Of a DNA stretch of 64,000 bases, positions 26,306-34,645 are shown one piece after another. Location of the stretch: assembly GCF_017826695.1 (NCBI RefSeq), contig NZ_JAFFZW010000001.1, forward strand, positions 868,001 to 932,000. Reading direction: 5' to 3'. The notes below the pieces were generated by a model. It had not been told where the DNA came from. It ran no database searches and saw nothing but the letters and a program-made list of their open reading frames with translations. The translations under genes were made by a program, and so were the position numbers. Numbering within the stretch: position 1 is the first letter of the stretch; each line of letters opens with the position of its first letter. This DNA is from Pseudomonas alliivorans (GTDB lineage Bacteria; Pseudomonadota; Gammaproteobacteria; Pseudomonadales; Pseudomonadaceae).

Positions 26306-26734
26306 GAGGGTATGTATTCCAGTAAACAAAATGAAATAAATGCCGTTTCCGTCCAGGCGTTGCAATACCCGAGGGGAAATATCGGTTACAGGATATTGCG
26401 TCAGTCAATCGAGAAAGGTCGGGAGGCGATTTTCAATTTCAAGGGAGGCGACCTTTCAAGACGTTCCCTTCGACGCCACCCGCGGCTAACAACGGATAAC
26501 ACCAAAATCCTGAAATCCTCCTTATTCAGTGGTTTGCATCAGCCGATGTCAGGGCAACGCATCCATCGGCTGTTTTTAGTCCGGTTTGCTATTGAATTAG
26601 CGCTTTTTGATAGCCGCGGATTATGCTGTAGGCGCAAGGGCGCTGTATTTCTGTCGCCTGGAGGCGCCGAAATCGCAGTTTCATGGCTAACCTGCTCTGT
26701 AGGTTCTTCAATTTCTTCAAGAGGTTACCGCTCA
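26306..26734. other. Intergenic region with an orphan rho-independent terminator
   Basis: About 430 bases without a supported gene, between divergent genes. At 26540-26577 CAGCCGATG ... CATCGGCTG is followed by TTTTT on the plus strand, a convincing terminator that no upstream plus-strand gene explains. It could end a small RNA arising in 26310-26530, or an antisense transcript over the hydrolase start. Confidence 0.5.
26540..26577 (+). terminator. Orphan rho-independent terminator
   Basis: Nine-base stem CAGCCGATG/CATCGGCTG (26540-26548, 26564-26572), 15-base loop, then five T. No plus-strand coding sequence ends nearby. Confidence 0.6.
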
Positions 26735-27217
26735 ATGTTTCTACATCGCCCCCTGGAAGAAAAAGACATTCCGATCGTCTGTGAGCTGCCCCAGAATGCC
26801 GACGAGCTGTTCTACATGTTTCCCCGGGCCACTTATCCGTTTACGCCAGCCCAGTTGGCGGACGCGCTGGAGACTCGCTACGACTCCATCGTGATCGAAA
26901 TGGATGGCGAAGTGGTGGGGTATGCCAATTTCTCCCGCTGTGATTTTCGCGGTCGTTGCGCGCTGGGTAACGTCATCATTGCCCCCAAGGCCCGGTCCCG
27001 AGGCGTGGGGCGCTACATGATCAGTTGCATGATGGACATTGCCTTTGACAAGCACGAAGCCTCCGAGCTGATTGCGTCCTGCTACAACCATAACGTTCCG
27101 GGCCTGCTGTTCTACCCGCGCATGGGTTTCCGCCCTTATGCCATTGAAGAGCGACGTGACAAACAGGGTGCACGGGTTGCGGTTATCCACTTCCGTCTGC
27201 CCAGATCCGTGGAGTGA
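26735..27217 (+). CDS. GNAT family N-acetyltransferase
   Basis: A 160-residue single-domain acetyltransferase: it begins MFLHRPLEEKDIPIVCELPQ, shows LGNVIIAPKARSRGVGRYMISCMMD for the acetyl-CoA pyrophosphate loop, and ends with NVPGLLFYPRMGFRPYAIEE. GAGG lies ten bases before the ATG at 26735. The frame is open far upstream, but that sequence has no protein-like features. Acceptor unknown; isolated gene. Confidence 0.85.
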   Translation: MFLHRPLEEKDIPIVCELPQNADELFYMFPRATYPFTPAQLADALETRYDSIVIEMDGEVVGYANFSRCDFRGRCALGNVIIAPKARSRGVGRYMISCMMDIAFDKHEASELIASCYNHNVPGLLFYPRMGFRPYAIEERRDKQGARVAVIHFRLPRSVE

Positions 27218-27789
27218 CGCCGGACGCATCGTGCGTCGCTACACACACGTCTGACTCGACCCTGATCGTGCCCATCGCTCCGCGTGGGCATGCATCCCGC
27301 GACGCTGCGCGCCAATACAGGGCACTGATTGCAGAGTCAGTGTGCCGACCGCCTCGCGCAAGCTACCTTTTCCCCTCGGCGAATCACGTGGGCTGCAAGC
27401 CGTCGCCAGGGTCAGAAAAGTGTGTTTGAGATGTTTCATAAGTGAACAGAACCAACCATTTTTATGACCGTTCGTCACCCCGTGATAATGTAAAAATCAG
27501 CGCAATATCTCTTTAATGACGCAGATCATGCTATTCGCCGCTTGAAGACATAGAGTGAATCGTTTTTTCTGAAATTGTTTACAAATAAACACATCCGTCG
27601 TGGCAGGGCGTGATCTACGCTGCACGTTGCCGAGTTGATAGAGGCTGGCGTATAAAGAGCGTCAAGGATCAAGTAAGTGGCGACAATTAATTGGCAGGCA
27701 AGGGTGTGCCTGGTTTCAGTTAATTAACTATAAATAGCGACAGTAATCTGCTGGGGTCCGGCAGCGCTTACACAATAAGGAGATGGAAA
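27218..27789. other. Intergenic region with a REP-like hairpin and AT-rich promoter segment
   Basis: About 570 bases. The left part carries a REP-like element (separate entry); from about 27430 onward the sequence is AT-rich and runs up to the ribosome-binding site of the DUF1652 gene. No gene or RNA was recognised. Confidence 0.5.
27264..27310. repeat. REP-like element, copy 1
   Basis: The core GATCGTGCCCATCGCTCCGC is followed by GTGGGCATG; TGCCCA (27269-27274) pairs with TGGGCA (27285-27290) around CTCCGCG. A second copy with a changed but still paired stem lies at 41498-41524. Elements of this form are common in Pseudomonas intergenic regions. Confidence 0.65.
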
Positions 27790-28068
27790 ATGATCGCGAG
27801 TGGACTGTCTACTCTGGAACTGCGCAGTATCGTCGAAAGTGCATTTTTACCGTTGCGTTGTACCTGTACGATTGCACCGGACTATTTCATGACGGTGCAG
27901 GTCAATGACCCGGATTCAGGCCGGGTTGAATTGCTGGTGACCGGTATCTCTGCGCACGGGTTGAAAAGCCCTCGCGACATATCGAATCTGGTATCGGAAC
28001 TGCGCAGCGAACTGCGTGACGAGCCCAGCTCCCATGGTGTCCGGCAGAAGCAATACCGTACCGCCTGA
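27790..28068 (+). CDS. DUF1652 domain protein
   Basis: A 92-residue protein matching the small Pseudomonas DUF1652 family: LSTLELRSIVESAFLPLRCT, then DYFMTVQVNDPDSGRVELLV and a C-terminal helical stretch RDISNLVSELRSELRDE. The family is widespread in Pseudomonas and functionally uncharacterised. AAGGAG seven bases upstream fixes the ATG. Its stop codon lies inside the first unit of a four-copy tandem octamer that continues into the 3' flank. Confidence 0.82.
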   Translation: MIASGLSTLELRSIVESAFLPLRCTCTIAPDYFMTVQVNDPDSGRVELLVTGISAHGLKSPRDISNLVSELRSELRDEPSSHGVRQKQYRTA

Positions 28069-28092
28069 CCGCCTGACCGCCTGACCGCCTGA
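28061..28092. repeat. Tandem octamer (CCGCCTGA) x4
   Basis: Four exact head-to-tail copies of CCGCCTGA. The first copy holds the stop codon of the DUF1652 gene. Because the unit is not a multiple of three, gain or loss of copies upstream of that stop would matter only if the first unit changes; otherwise the repeat alters the 3' untranslated region. Confidence 0.8.
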
Positions 28093-28803
28093 CTGCATCT
28101 GCGTCGGCGTAGCGTATTGCACACGGCGTCCCCGTTCCGATCTGTTCAGGTCGGAACACCTTTTTCCTGCTGGCACTCCGTCCCTGTTCAGGGTTGTCTT
28201 GCCCGCACGTCTTCGCCCGTTCATGCACCGCTCACGGTCTGCGTCAGTCAATATCCCGGCGCTGGATTTAGCGCGAGTTTTACAATGCATCATCAAAAAA
28301 ATAAACGTCATTCATGGCGTGCTCGTGAACACCGTGATTAATATTTTTACCTGGCTGAAACGTGCAGTCATTTAAAATCAGGTACTTGCGACGCGGCCAG
28401 CGCGTTTTAATGCGGCTGCGGCTTATTTGACACTTCATCGTTTCTTTGCAACTATTCTTTCAATCCACCCGCTTCGTTGTGCTTAAACCCTTCTGATCAA
28501 CTACCTGGCGTTAAACCTCATTCGACGGTTCGGCGGTAGCGTGGCGCATTGTTTTTTTCAACGGTTCAGGTATCGGGTGGATCGCCGTCCCGGTCAGCGT
28601 ATGTAACGGCTCATTTCTATTTATAAAAAACAGCGGGGCCTTCAGCCGGGTTCTGACGATGCTGCGCGTGCGCTGTTTGTCGTGTTGTCGTGTTCTCTTT
28701 TTTTAATTGTGCATGGACGCTGGTTTGCAGTGCTGGCCAGGTATTCGATCATCCAGAACTTCTGGAATGCACCAACGTTTAGCTACGACGATGGAGCATC
28801 ATC
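28093..28803. other. Long AT-rich intergenic region upstream of the flavoprotein gene
   Basis: About 710 bases of clearly lower GC than the genes, with several T-runs. No coding frame with a ribosome-binding site and no RNA family were recognised. It presumably includes the promoter of the flavoprotein gene. Confidence 0.45.
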
Positions 28804-30201
28804 ATGTTTGAAAAACCTTCGGAAACAGTCTGCGGTTGTGTCGTCGGCGGCGCGGGGCTTGCCGGTATGGGCTTTCTGTTCAACGCCCTGAAAAGCGGCA
28901 CGCTGGCGGACATTGCCGCGAGCGGGCTGATTGTCATCGATGCCAGTGACAGACCGGGTACCGGTGCACTGGGACAATACCGGATCACCGCCAACTCGGT
29001 AGGCGATGTTTTTATAGATTGCCTGCGTGACCCGGCCTTGCGTGAGATCTTCGAGCCGCTGGAATATTCACCGGCCTATTGGCGTATTCGCGGTCAGGCC
29101 CAGAGTGCCCCGCAGTTGTCGGATGTGGGGCAACTGATGGCCGAAGCCTCGCGACTGGTGCTGGAGCACTTGACGCGCTGTTACGGGGTGAAAATCTGGC
29201 GCAGCACGACCATCATCGAAGTGGTCAGCGAAGATGACGAATTCTGCCTCACGGTAGAGGCGGAAGGTTGCGTCAGGCTCGTCAGGTGCCAGACGCTGGT
29301 ACTCAATCTGGGCGGGCGTCAGGATCCCCGGCATCTGATCGCAAGCCTTGCGCAGCAAGGGATTTCACTGTCACCGGCTACCAATATTCAAAGCGCCGAC
29401 CGGCTGTTGCGCATGAATGCCGTGCAATTGCGCGAAGTGTTTGCACTTGCGCTGGCCAGTGGGGGTCGCATCAGCGTGGTCGGCGGTTCGCACAGTGCCT
29501 TTTCCATCCTGGAAAACCTGGCTGATGCTCTGGAATTCGCGGGGCTCGAAGAGCTGACGCTGATCCATCGAACCCGGATCAGACTGTTTTACGAAAGTGC
29601 CGAACATGCGGACGCTGCGGGCTATGTATTCGATGCTCAACTGGATGTGTGTCCGGTTTCCGGGCGCATCAATCGCTCCGGTGGGCTGCGCTACCGGGCG
29701 CTGGACATCGGTCGCGAGGCGCTGAACAACGGCCGTATCGGCAAAACCGGCGTACGGGTCCAACTGTTGCAGACGCGGGAAGGGCCCGCTGGTGCGTTCG
29801 AGAAAGCCAAAAGCGCGCTGGCCGAGTCGAGTGTGGTGGTGCAATGTTCCGGTTATCAGCCGCAGTTGCCCGTGATGCGTTACGGCGACGGCACTCTGAT
29901 CACCTTGCGTGAGGCCAAGGGCGGCCTGGATTCAGATCCGGCGGGGTGCCCGATGGATCAAAACGGGCGACGATTGAAAGGGCTTTATCTGTTCGGTCTG
30001 GGTGCCGGTCTGGGGGCAGATCCTCGATTGGGCAGCGAGCCGTCGTTCGATGGAAGAATCTACGGTGTCTGGCAATTTCATCATGATGCCAGTCGGGCTG
30101 TGATTCAGGCCGTCACCGCGCGATTGCAACAAAAGGCGTCTGCCGTCGATACTTCATGCATGGCCGGGTTCATGCAGCTGGAACCCCGTTTTCAGGCCTG
30201 A
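28804..30201 (+). CDS. FAD/NAD(P)-binding flavoprotein of unknown substrate
   Basis: A 465-residue protein with two dinucleotide-binding folds. The first, CGCVVGGAGLAGMGFLFNAL (residues 10-29, GxGxxG-type), would bind FAD, and the second, SVVGGSHSAFSILENLAD (about 224-241), NAD(P)H. The order resembles flavin monooxygenases of the lysine/ornithine N-hydroxylase group and related oxidoreductases; VVQCSGYQPQLP near 350 resembles their ATGY motif. I cannot place it in a named family. GGAG lies seven bases before the ATG. It is followed after 93 bases by a ketopantoate-reductase homologue on the same strand, so a small oxidative-reductive pathway is possible. The long AT-rich 5' flank may indicate transfer or special regulation. 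Confidence 0.75.
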   Translation: MFEKPSETVCGCVVGGAGLAGMGFLFNALKSGTLADIAASGLIVIDASDRPGTGALGQYRITANSVGDVFIDCLRDPALREIFEPLEYSPAYWRIRGQAQSAPQLSDVGQLMAEASRLVLEHLTRCYGVKIWRSTTIIEVVSEDDEFCLTVEAEGCVRLVRCQTLVLNLGGRQDPRHLIASLAQQGISLSPATNIQSADRLLRMNAVQLREVFALALASGGRISVVGGSHSAFSILENLADALEFAGLEELTLIHRTRIRLFYESAEHADAAGYVFDAQLDVCPVSGRINRSGGLRYRALDIGREALNNGRIGKTGVRVQLLQTREGPAGAFEKAKSALAESSVVVQCSGYQPQLPVMRYGDGTLITLREAKGGLDSDPAGCPMDQNGRRLKGLYLFGLGAGLGADPRLGSEPSFDGRIYGVWQFHHDASRAVIQAVTARLQQKASAVDTSCMAGFMQLEPRFQA

Positions 30202-30294
30202 TGGCAGACGTGGTGCGTGGCGACGTCCCTGCAGCCAGGGTGGTTGAACGCTGCCAGCGTTCTGAAACGCAGCACAACCAGGAGATCCAGAGCC

Positions 30295-31233
30295 ATGCGT
30301 ATCTTGATCGTTGGGGCAGGGGCCATTGGTGGCTATTTCGGTGGTCGGTTGCTGGAGGCCGGGCGTCAGGTGTCCTTTCTGGTCCGGCCGGGCCGGGCGG
30401 AAGAGCTGGACCGTGACGGGCTCGTCGTGCGCAGTCCGCACGGCAACTTTCAGTACCCGTCGCCTCCTTATGTACTGGCCAACCGGCTGGCTGATCCTTT
30501 TGACCTCATTCTGCTCAGTTGCAAGGCGTTCGACCTGGACTCGGCAATCGACGCCTTTGAACCGGCAGTCGGGCCTGAGACCTCGATCCTTTCGCTGCTC
30601 AACGGCATGGCTCACCTTGATCGCCTGACCGAGCGTTTCGGCAAGGAGGCGGTGCTGGGCGGGCAGTGTCTGATTTCTGTGGACCGCGACTCGACCGGGG
30701 CGATTCTGCACCTGAACGAGATGCACCAGTTGTCATTCGGCGAACTGAGCGGCGCCTTGACTCCGCGTATTCTGCGGGTTGCCGAGGCACTGGCCGACGC
30801 GGGGTTCGAAGCCAGTCTCAGTCAGCACATCGTGCAGGCCATGTGGGACAAGTGGTGTTTCATCGCCGCGCTGGCGGCGGTCACTGCAAGCATGCGCGCA
30901 GCCATCGGCGATGTGCTGGAGGCAGGCGGAGAAGGGTTGATCCTGAAGACACTGTCCGAATGCGCAGCGATCGCACTGGCGGTCGGTTATCCGCTGGATG
31001 CAAAAGTGCGTCACGCTCAGATTGAACTGCTGACGGCACGTGGCTCGACACTCACGGCCTCGATGATGAGAGACATCGAACGGGGTGCACCCACCGAGGT
31101 CGAACAGATTCTGGGCGATATGCTGGTCAGGCGTAACGCTCTGGGTGTCGCTTCGAATCAACTGTCGGTGCTGGAAGTTGCCTGCACCCATGTCAGGGCG
31201 TACGAAGCACGCCGCATTCGGGAACAGCCGTGA
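30295..31233 (+). CDS. Ketopantoate reductase (ApbA/PanE) family protein
   Basis: A 312-residue NADPH-dependent reductase. The N-terminal Rossmann motif is MRILIVGAGAIGGYFGGRLL; LLSCKAFDLDSAI and ILSLLNGMAHLD carry the conserved lysine and asparagine regions; MWDKWCFIAALAAVTA belongs to the C-terminal helical domain with the catalytic lysine. PanE reduces 2-dehydropantoate in pantothenate synthesis, but many genomes hold paralogues acting on other 2-oxo acids. Position beside an unassigned flavoprotein, and not with pan genes, argues for a paralogue. AGGAG ten bases before the ATG supports the start at 30295; an ATG 26 codons upstream is not preferred. Confidence 0.85.
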   Translation: MRILIVGAGAIGGYFGGRLLEAGRQVSFLVRPGRAEELDRDGLVVRSPHGNFQYPSPPYVLANRLADPFDLILLSCKAFDLDSAIDAFEPAVGPETSILSLLNGMAHLDRLTERFGKEAVLGGQCLISVDRDSTGAILHLNEMHQLSFGELSGALTPRILRVAEALADAGFEASLSQHIVQAMWDKWCFIAALAAVTASMRAAIGDVLEAGGEGLILKTLSECAAIALAVGYPLDAKVRHAQIELLTARGSTLTASMMRDIERGAPTEVEQILGDMLVRRNALGVASNQLSVLEVACTHVRAYEARRIREQP

Positions 31234-31291
31234 GGTATTGAATCGTCGCGGCTACTCCCTGCATTCAAGTAGTCATTTGGAGGTGCTACTC

Positions 31292-31531
31292 ATGCCAGTC
31301 AAACACGATTTGTTCGCGGATTTGAGCTTGACCCGAGACGAGGTCGCCGAGCGAGGCAGGCGGGATGCCAGGCTTCAGCAGTTGCTCAATGACTATGAAA
31401 GCGCCGACGTCGAAGTGCTGAATGCCGAAAAAGGATCAGCAGGAGGTATCGGCGATGACGCATTGAAGAAGCTCAAGGAGAAGCGCCTGCTGGTGAAGGA
31501 TCGAATCGTCCAGCGTCTTTCCGAAATCTAG
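31292..31531 (+). CDS. YdcH-like DUF465 protein
   Basis: A 79-residue, highly charged helical protein (MPVKHDLFADLSLTRDEVAE, then LQQLLNDYESADVEVLNAEK and LKKLKEKRLLVKDRIVQRL), the pattern of DUF465/YdcH proteins. Members form helical hairpins; function unknown. TTGGAGG at eight bases upstream is an excellent ribosome-binding site. It converges with the stress operon on the other strand. Confidence 0.82.
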   Translation: MPVKHDLFADLSLTRDEVAERGRRDARLQQLLNDYESADVEVLNAEKGSAGGIGDDALKKLKEKRLLVKDRIVQRLSEI

Positions 31532-31568
31532 ACGGTAACGCTGTCTGAGCAACGCCGGATAGATCATG

Positions 31569-31592
31569 AAAAACGGCCCCGGAAAGGGGCCG
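31569..31592 (-). terminator. Rho-independent terminator of the DUF3618 operon
   Basis: On the minus strand CGGCCCC-TTTCC-GGGGCCG is followed by TTTTT. It lies 23 bases after the stop codon of the last gene of the operon and might also slow the converging ydcH-like transcript. Confidence 0.85.
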
Positions 31593-31614
31593 CTCACGTG
31601 TTTTCATTACACCG

Positions 31615-32454
31615 TCAACCGAGTCCCGGCGATGTAGGGCGGTCTCCGGCGAACGACGTGCCCGCACCGCCGCCATCCTGACCGGCGCCGGGCAGAGTGC
31701 TGTAGTTACCGGAAGTCGGGGTGGACGTCGAGGTCGATTCAGGGCTGCTTTTTCCTCTGAGTTTCTCCCGTGCCTGGCCGATGATCTGTTTCTCCTTCGT
31801 CGTGGCAGGCAGTGCTGCACCGATAAGAGCCCCCACGGCGATGCCCATGGCCGCTAACGTCAGAGGCTGCTCGTTGATCAGGTGCCGCGTGCCGCTCTTG
31901 ATTCGCTCACGCTGTTCCTGAAGGGGCTGGCCTGCGTCCTGCATCGAGTCGGAGCTGCCCGATAACGTGTCGCGCATGCTGTGGGTCATCTGAGATGTCT
32001 TGTCCTTGACTTTGCTGGCCGTGTCCTTCAAGTGCGCCACGGTTTCCTGTACGCGTGCCTTTGCGCTGCCCAGGCCGTCGCTTACTGAGCCAGCCACGCT
32101 GCCGACCCGATCACTGACGCTGCTCAATACTGACGAATTGCCGGAGTAGCCCGCAGATGCCGGACGATTGCTGCCCATCATCATCCAGAGCACGCCGACG
32201 GTGGTGAGTACCGCAGGCACAGGATTGGCCTTGACGTTTTGGCCCAGATTGCCGAAAAACTCCCCGCCGTTATCCTTCACATAGGCCAGAGCCTGATCGA
32301 CCAGTTGGCCGGGCGACATTTTCTTTTCCAGCGCATCGACGATATTGCCGATGCTGGAACGCTGTTGATCGATTTCCCGCTCCAGGGTTTCCGGGCTCTT
32401 TTGCGACACTTCTTCAAAATGTTCAGGTGTGTCGAAGCTGCTGTCGATGCTCAT
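31615..32454 (-). CDS. DUF3618 domain protein, membrane-associated
   Basis: A 279-residue protein. The DUF3618 motif is at about 20-65 (SPETLEREIDQQRSSIGNIV, then LEKKMSPGQLVDQALAYVKD), followed by a hydrophobic segment near 80-96 (VPAVLTTVGVLWMMMG), a helical low-complexity middle resembling LEA/apolipoprotein-like repeats (SDRVGSVAGSVSDGLGSAKA), and a second short hydrophobic segment (LTLAAMGIAVGALIGAALP). The C-terminal 45 residues are Gly/Ser/Thr rich. Last gene of an operon; its ATG overlaps the previous stop by four bases, indicating translational coupling. Such genes are linked to envelope and osmotic stress; precise role unknown. Confidence 0.85.
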   Translation of the reverse strand: MSIDSSFDTPEHFEEVSQKSPETLEREIDQQRSSIGNIVDALEKKMSPGQLVDQALAYVKDNGGEFFGNLGQNVKANPVPAVLTTVGVLWMMMGSNRPASAGYSGNSSVLSSVSDRVGSVAGSVSDGLGSAKARVQETVAHLKDTASKVKDKTSQMTHSMRDTLSGSSDSMQDAGQPLQEQRERIKSGTRHLINEQPLTLAAMGIAVGALIGAALPATTKEKQIIGQAREKLRGKSSPESTSTSTPTSGNYSTLPGAGQDGGGAGTSFAGDRPTSPGLG

Positions 32455-32870
32455 GAGACTTTCCTCTGAATGGCTTCCTTGTCTTTTTGCAGGGTGCCGG
32501 TGGTGCGCTCTGGAATCAGGTTCGAGGCATCGAGCTTTTTATTGCCCGCCTGAACCATGAAAAAACCGACGACCAGAGCAGCGACACCGACAATCAGGGC
32601 GGCCAGCCAGGGTTCCATAACGTAGCTCAGGGCGTAAACGGCGGCCATGAGGACCATGATCAGACCGCCCAGCATCACGACAGCGCCGATGCCGACGGTA
32701 GTCGCCCCTTGCTTGGTGGCCTGAATCGACTCTCGGAACTCGGCTTTCACCAACGCCATTTCCTTGCTGACCAACGCAGGCACTTCATGCGCCAGTTGGC
32801 GGATCAGGCTCAGCACCGACGTTTCATTTTCAGGGTTTCTGTCCTGCTGAGTATTGGGTGTGGTGCTCAT
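32451..32870 (-). CDS. Phage-holin-3_6-like (DUF1469) membrane protein
   Basis: A 139-residue protein: a charged N-terminal helix with SLIRQLAHEVPALVSKEMAL, then two membrane helices (about 60-82 and 90-110) and a charged tail. This is the PF07332 pattern, annotated as holin-like but usually a chromosomal housekeeping gene in operon with DUF3618 proteins and not a phage lysis gene. The ATG at 32870 has AAAGGAG eight bases upstream, and overlaps the stop of the preceding gene by one base. Likely cytoplasmic-membrane scaffold in the stress operon. Confidence 0.87.
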   Translation of the reverse strand: MSTTPNTQQDRNPENETSVLSLIRQLAHEVPALVSKEMALVKAEFRESIQATKQGATTVGIGAVVMLGGLIMVLMAAVYALSYVMEPWLAALIVGVAALVVGFFMVQAGNKKLDASNLIPERTTGTLQKDKEAIQRKVS

Positions 32871-33619
32871 CACACGTCTCCTTTGGACAAGCCGGACCTG
32901 GGCGAGCCATCACGCGTCACTTCATCGTCCAGGTCGTCGTTGAATTCAGTCATGGCCGGAGTGTCAGGGATCCCCGTTCCCGGGCGTGCGCTGTGCAGAA
33001 CGTCATTGTCGTGGGGATGAGTCGCGACCATCTCTTCGGCGGCCAGCGCCGACGGACTGATGGGGTCATAAGGGGCCGCCGAATCAACGTCTGTCAGATC
33101 GCCCGGGCTGGGCGAACCGGATGTCGATGCGCCTGATGTCGAGCCTTCGGAGAGGGTCGTGTCGGAGTGGGCGTCGCTCGAAGCAGTAGTCGCTTTCAGC
33201 AGCCGCGACAGGCCCAGGCCGAGTGCGACGCTGCCGCTGATGAACAGGACCGGATTCTCCCGGGCGAGCCTGCCTGCATCTTGCAGCAGTTGTTCGGCGC
33301 TCTTGTTGCGCAGGTTGTCGGCGAGGCGGGTCATGGCCTGCGCCATGTCCGTGACATACCCCGACAGGCCCAGTGTGTCATTGCTGTCAATCTGCTGCGC
33401 GGCTGACTGAGCATTCTGCGCAAGGTTCTCTATCTGCTCTGCAGCGCTGTCGCGGTACTGCTCGAACTGTTCGCCTCCCTGTCGGGCGACATTTTCTGCG
33501 TTGCCATGTGCGTTGCCCTGATCGTCATCCTGTAGCCCACGCAGATGATCCTGGCCGCTCGTGCTGGCGGTATGGGCATTGCCGCTCATGGAAGTTTCGT
33601 TGGTAGTCACCATCATCAT
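32870..33619 (-). CDS. Hydrophilic stress-operon protein with single hydrophobic segment
   Basis: A 249-residue first gene of the operon. The N-terminal half is Asn/Gln/Gly-rich and helical (NVARQGGEQFEQYRDSAAEQ, then IENLAQNAQSAAQQ). A hydrophobic segment follows at about 145-160 (PVLFISGSVALGLGLSRLL) next to a RLARENP turn, and an acidic, Ser/Asp-rich disordered C-terminus. It resembles proteins annotated as nutrient-deprivation-induced or ElaB/YqjD-type membrane-ribosome tethers, but no firm family can be named. Three consecutive ATG codons stand at the start, so 33619 is only one option. Coupled to the next gene by stop/start overlap. Confidence 0.7.
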   Translation of the reverse strand: MMMVTTNETSMSGNAHTASTSGQDHLRGLQDDDQGNAHGNAENVARQGGEQFEQYRDSAAEQIENLAQNAQSAAQQIDSNDTLGLSGYVTDMAQAMTRLADNLRNKSAEQLLQDAGRLARENPVLFISGSVALGLGLSRLLKATTASSDAHSDTTLSEGSTSGASTSGSPSPGDLTDVDSAAPYDPISPSALAAEEMVATHPHDNDVLHSARPGTGIPDTPAMTEFNDDLDDEVTRDGSPRSGLSKGDV

Positions 33620-33700
33620 TCACCGTTTCTGTCCCCAGATAAAGAGAATGCTCGGCTCACTGCATACTACGGGCTGGCATCGATGTGCTTGCTTGCAGAG

Positions 33701-33730
33701 AGTCGACTGGTGTTTTTTTGGCGATGTTCC
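33701..33730 (-). promoter_or_regulatory. Possible ECF-type promoter for the stress operon
   Basis: On the minus strand GGAACAT is followed after 17 bases by TCGACT. This resembles the -35 GAACTT and -10 TCTGA of AlgU/RpoE-type sigma factors with the usual spacing, and would place the start of transcription about 75 bases before the first gene. The -35 matches well, the -10 only in part. Confidence 0.35.
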
Positions 33731-33779
33731 GAGAGGGTGACCAGTGGTCGTGCCGCGGCGCGCGGAGAACGGCAGGCAT

Positions 33780-33806
33780 AAAAAACGGCGTCATGAAAGA
33801 CGCCGT
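33780..33806 (-). terminator. Rho-independent terminator of csrA
   Basis: On the minus strand ACGGCGTC-TTTCAT-GACGCCGT is followed by TTTTT. It lies 61 bases after the csrA stop codon and before the promoter region of the downstream operon. Confidence 0.85.
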
Positions 33807-33866
33807 ACGGCTGATGACCCGCCGCGAGGGCAGATCAGCATTGAATAAGGGGGTGTGGCGAGGGAG

Positions 33867-34055
33867 TTATTGTGGGTCCTGGTTTGGAGCCAGTTCTGCC
33901 TGAATGCGTTTGTAGATCTCTTCACGGTGTACAGACACATTTTTGGGTGCATTGATGCCCAGCCGGACCTGAAGCCCTTGAACGCCAAGAATCGTCACGG
34001 TGATCTCGTCACCGATATTTATGCTTTCGCCAACTTTGCGAGTGAGTATCAACAT
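33867..34055 (-). CDS. csrA: CsrA/RsmE-type translational regulator
   Basis: A 62-residue homodimeric RNA-binding protein: [20 protein letters not shown], then [20 protein letters not shown] and [13 protein letters not shown]. It binds GGA motifs in hairpin loops near ribosome-binding sites, and is titrated by RsmX/Y/Z small RNAs under GacSA control. Residues R44-equivalent (VHREEIY) and L4 needed for RNA contact are present. The sequence is closer to the RsmE type of Pseudomonas than to RsmA as I recall them; P. syringae has several paralogues. AAGGA lies before the ATG. It has its own terminator, so is monocistronic. Confidence 0.95.
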   Translation of the reverse strand: MLILTRKVGESINIGDEITVTILGVQGLQVRLGINAPKNVSVHREEIYKRIQAELAPNQDPQ

Positions 34056-34645
34056 AATCTTTTCCTTGATGGCCTCTTGAAAACGCCTCTCTCAAGAGGC
34101 TGGCGTTTGCCTTTGCGTGGTGATTGTTGCCGAGTGCATCCAAATGCATCCGTCTTATGACGTTGCGGTGGTGAATTTAATTCCCTCGGTTCATTTTCTT
34201 GTCATCGGGATTTGCATCCACGGTACGACGAGTGCGCCAATTCTGCCCGTTTTGGCCTGAGAATGCCCGTATTTACTGGTGTAACTTAAAAAGTAACGTG
34301 ATTCTGCGCACAAATCGGCTTTGCCATGACTGCGCTGGAAGCGATTGGGCGGTCTGATGCTGCTTTGTTCCTAAGCGTAGGCATGACTTTGAAACATTGC
34401 CTGAGCTTTCCGAAAATTCAATTGAAAGCGCTGTAGGCCTTCGTAGGAAACAGCTTTCAGACAGGTTTCGCAGACACGAATCGAATCGCTCTGTCATGTT
34501 GTCGGCAGCAAAGGCGGGTTATGTAGGGGCGCGCCGGACAGGAAACGGGATAAAGGAACAGGCGGGAAAAATCAGAAGGGTCGAGGAGGGAGGCGTTCCA
34601 ACTTCGCGGGCCTGCCGACCCGCGAAGGTGCTGGACGTTTTGAGC
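34056..34645. other. Intergenic region between csrA and gntT
   Basis: About 590 bases. The left 150 hold the csrA promoter. No gene or RNA family was recognised in the rest. At the right end lies the hairpin described separately. Confidence 0.45.
34602..34627 (-). terminator. Hairpin downstream of gntT
   Basis: CTTCGCGGG pairs with CCCGCGAAG around an eight-base loop, 19 bases after the gntT stop codon on its strand. No clear T-run follows. Confidence 0.55.

Noticed and set aside
26024..26734. Long 5' extension of the GNAT frame
   Set aside because: It runs antisense to the hydrolase gene; the GNAT family starts at the methionine at 26735, which has its own ribosome-binding site.
32451..32870. 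Holin-like protein as sign of a prophage
   Set aside because: No other phage gene is near; the family is a chromosomal partner of DUF3618 proteins.
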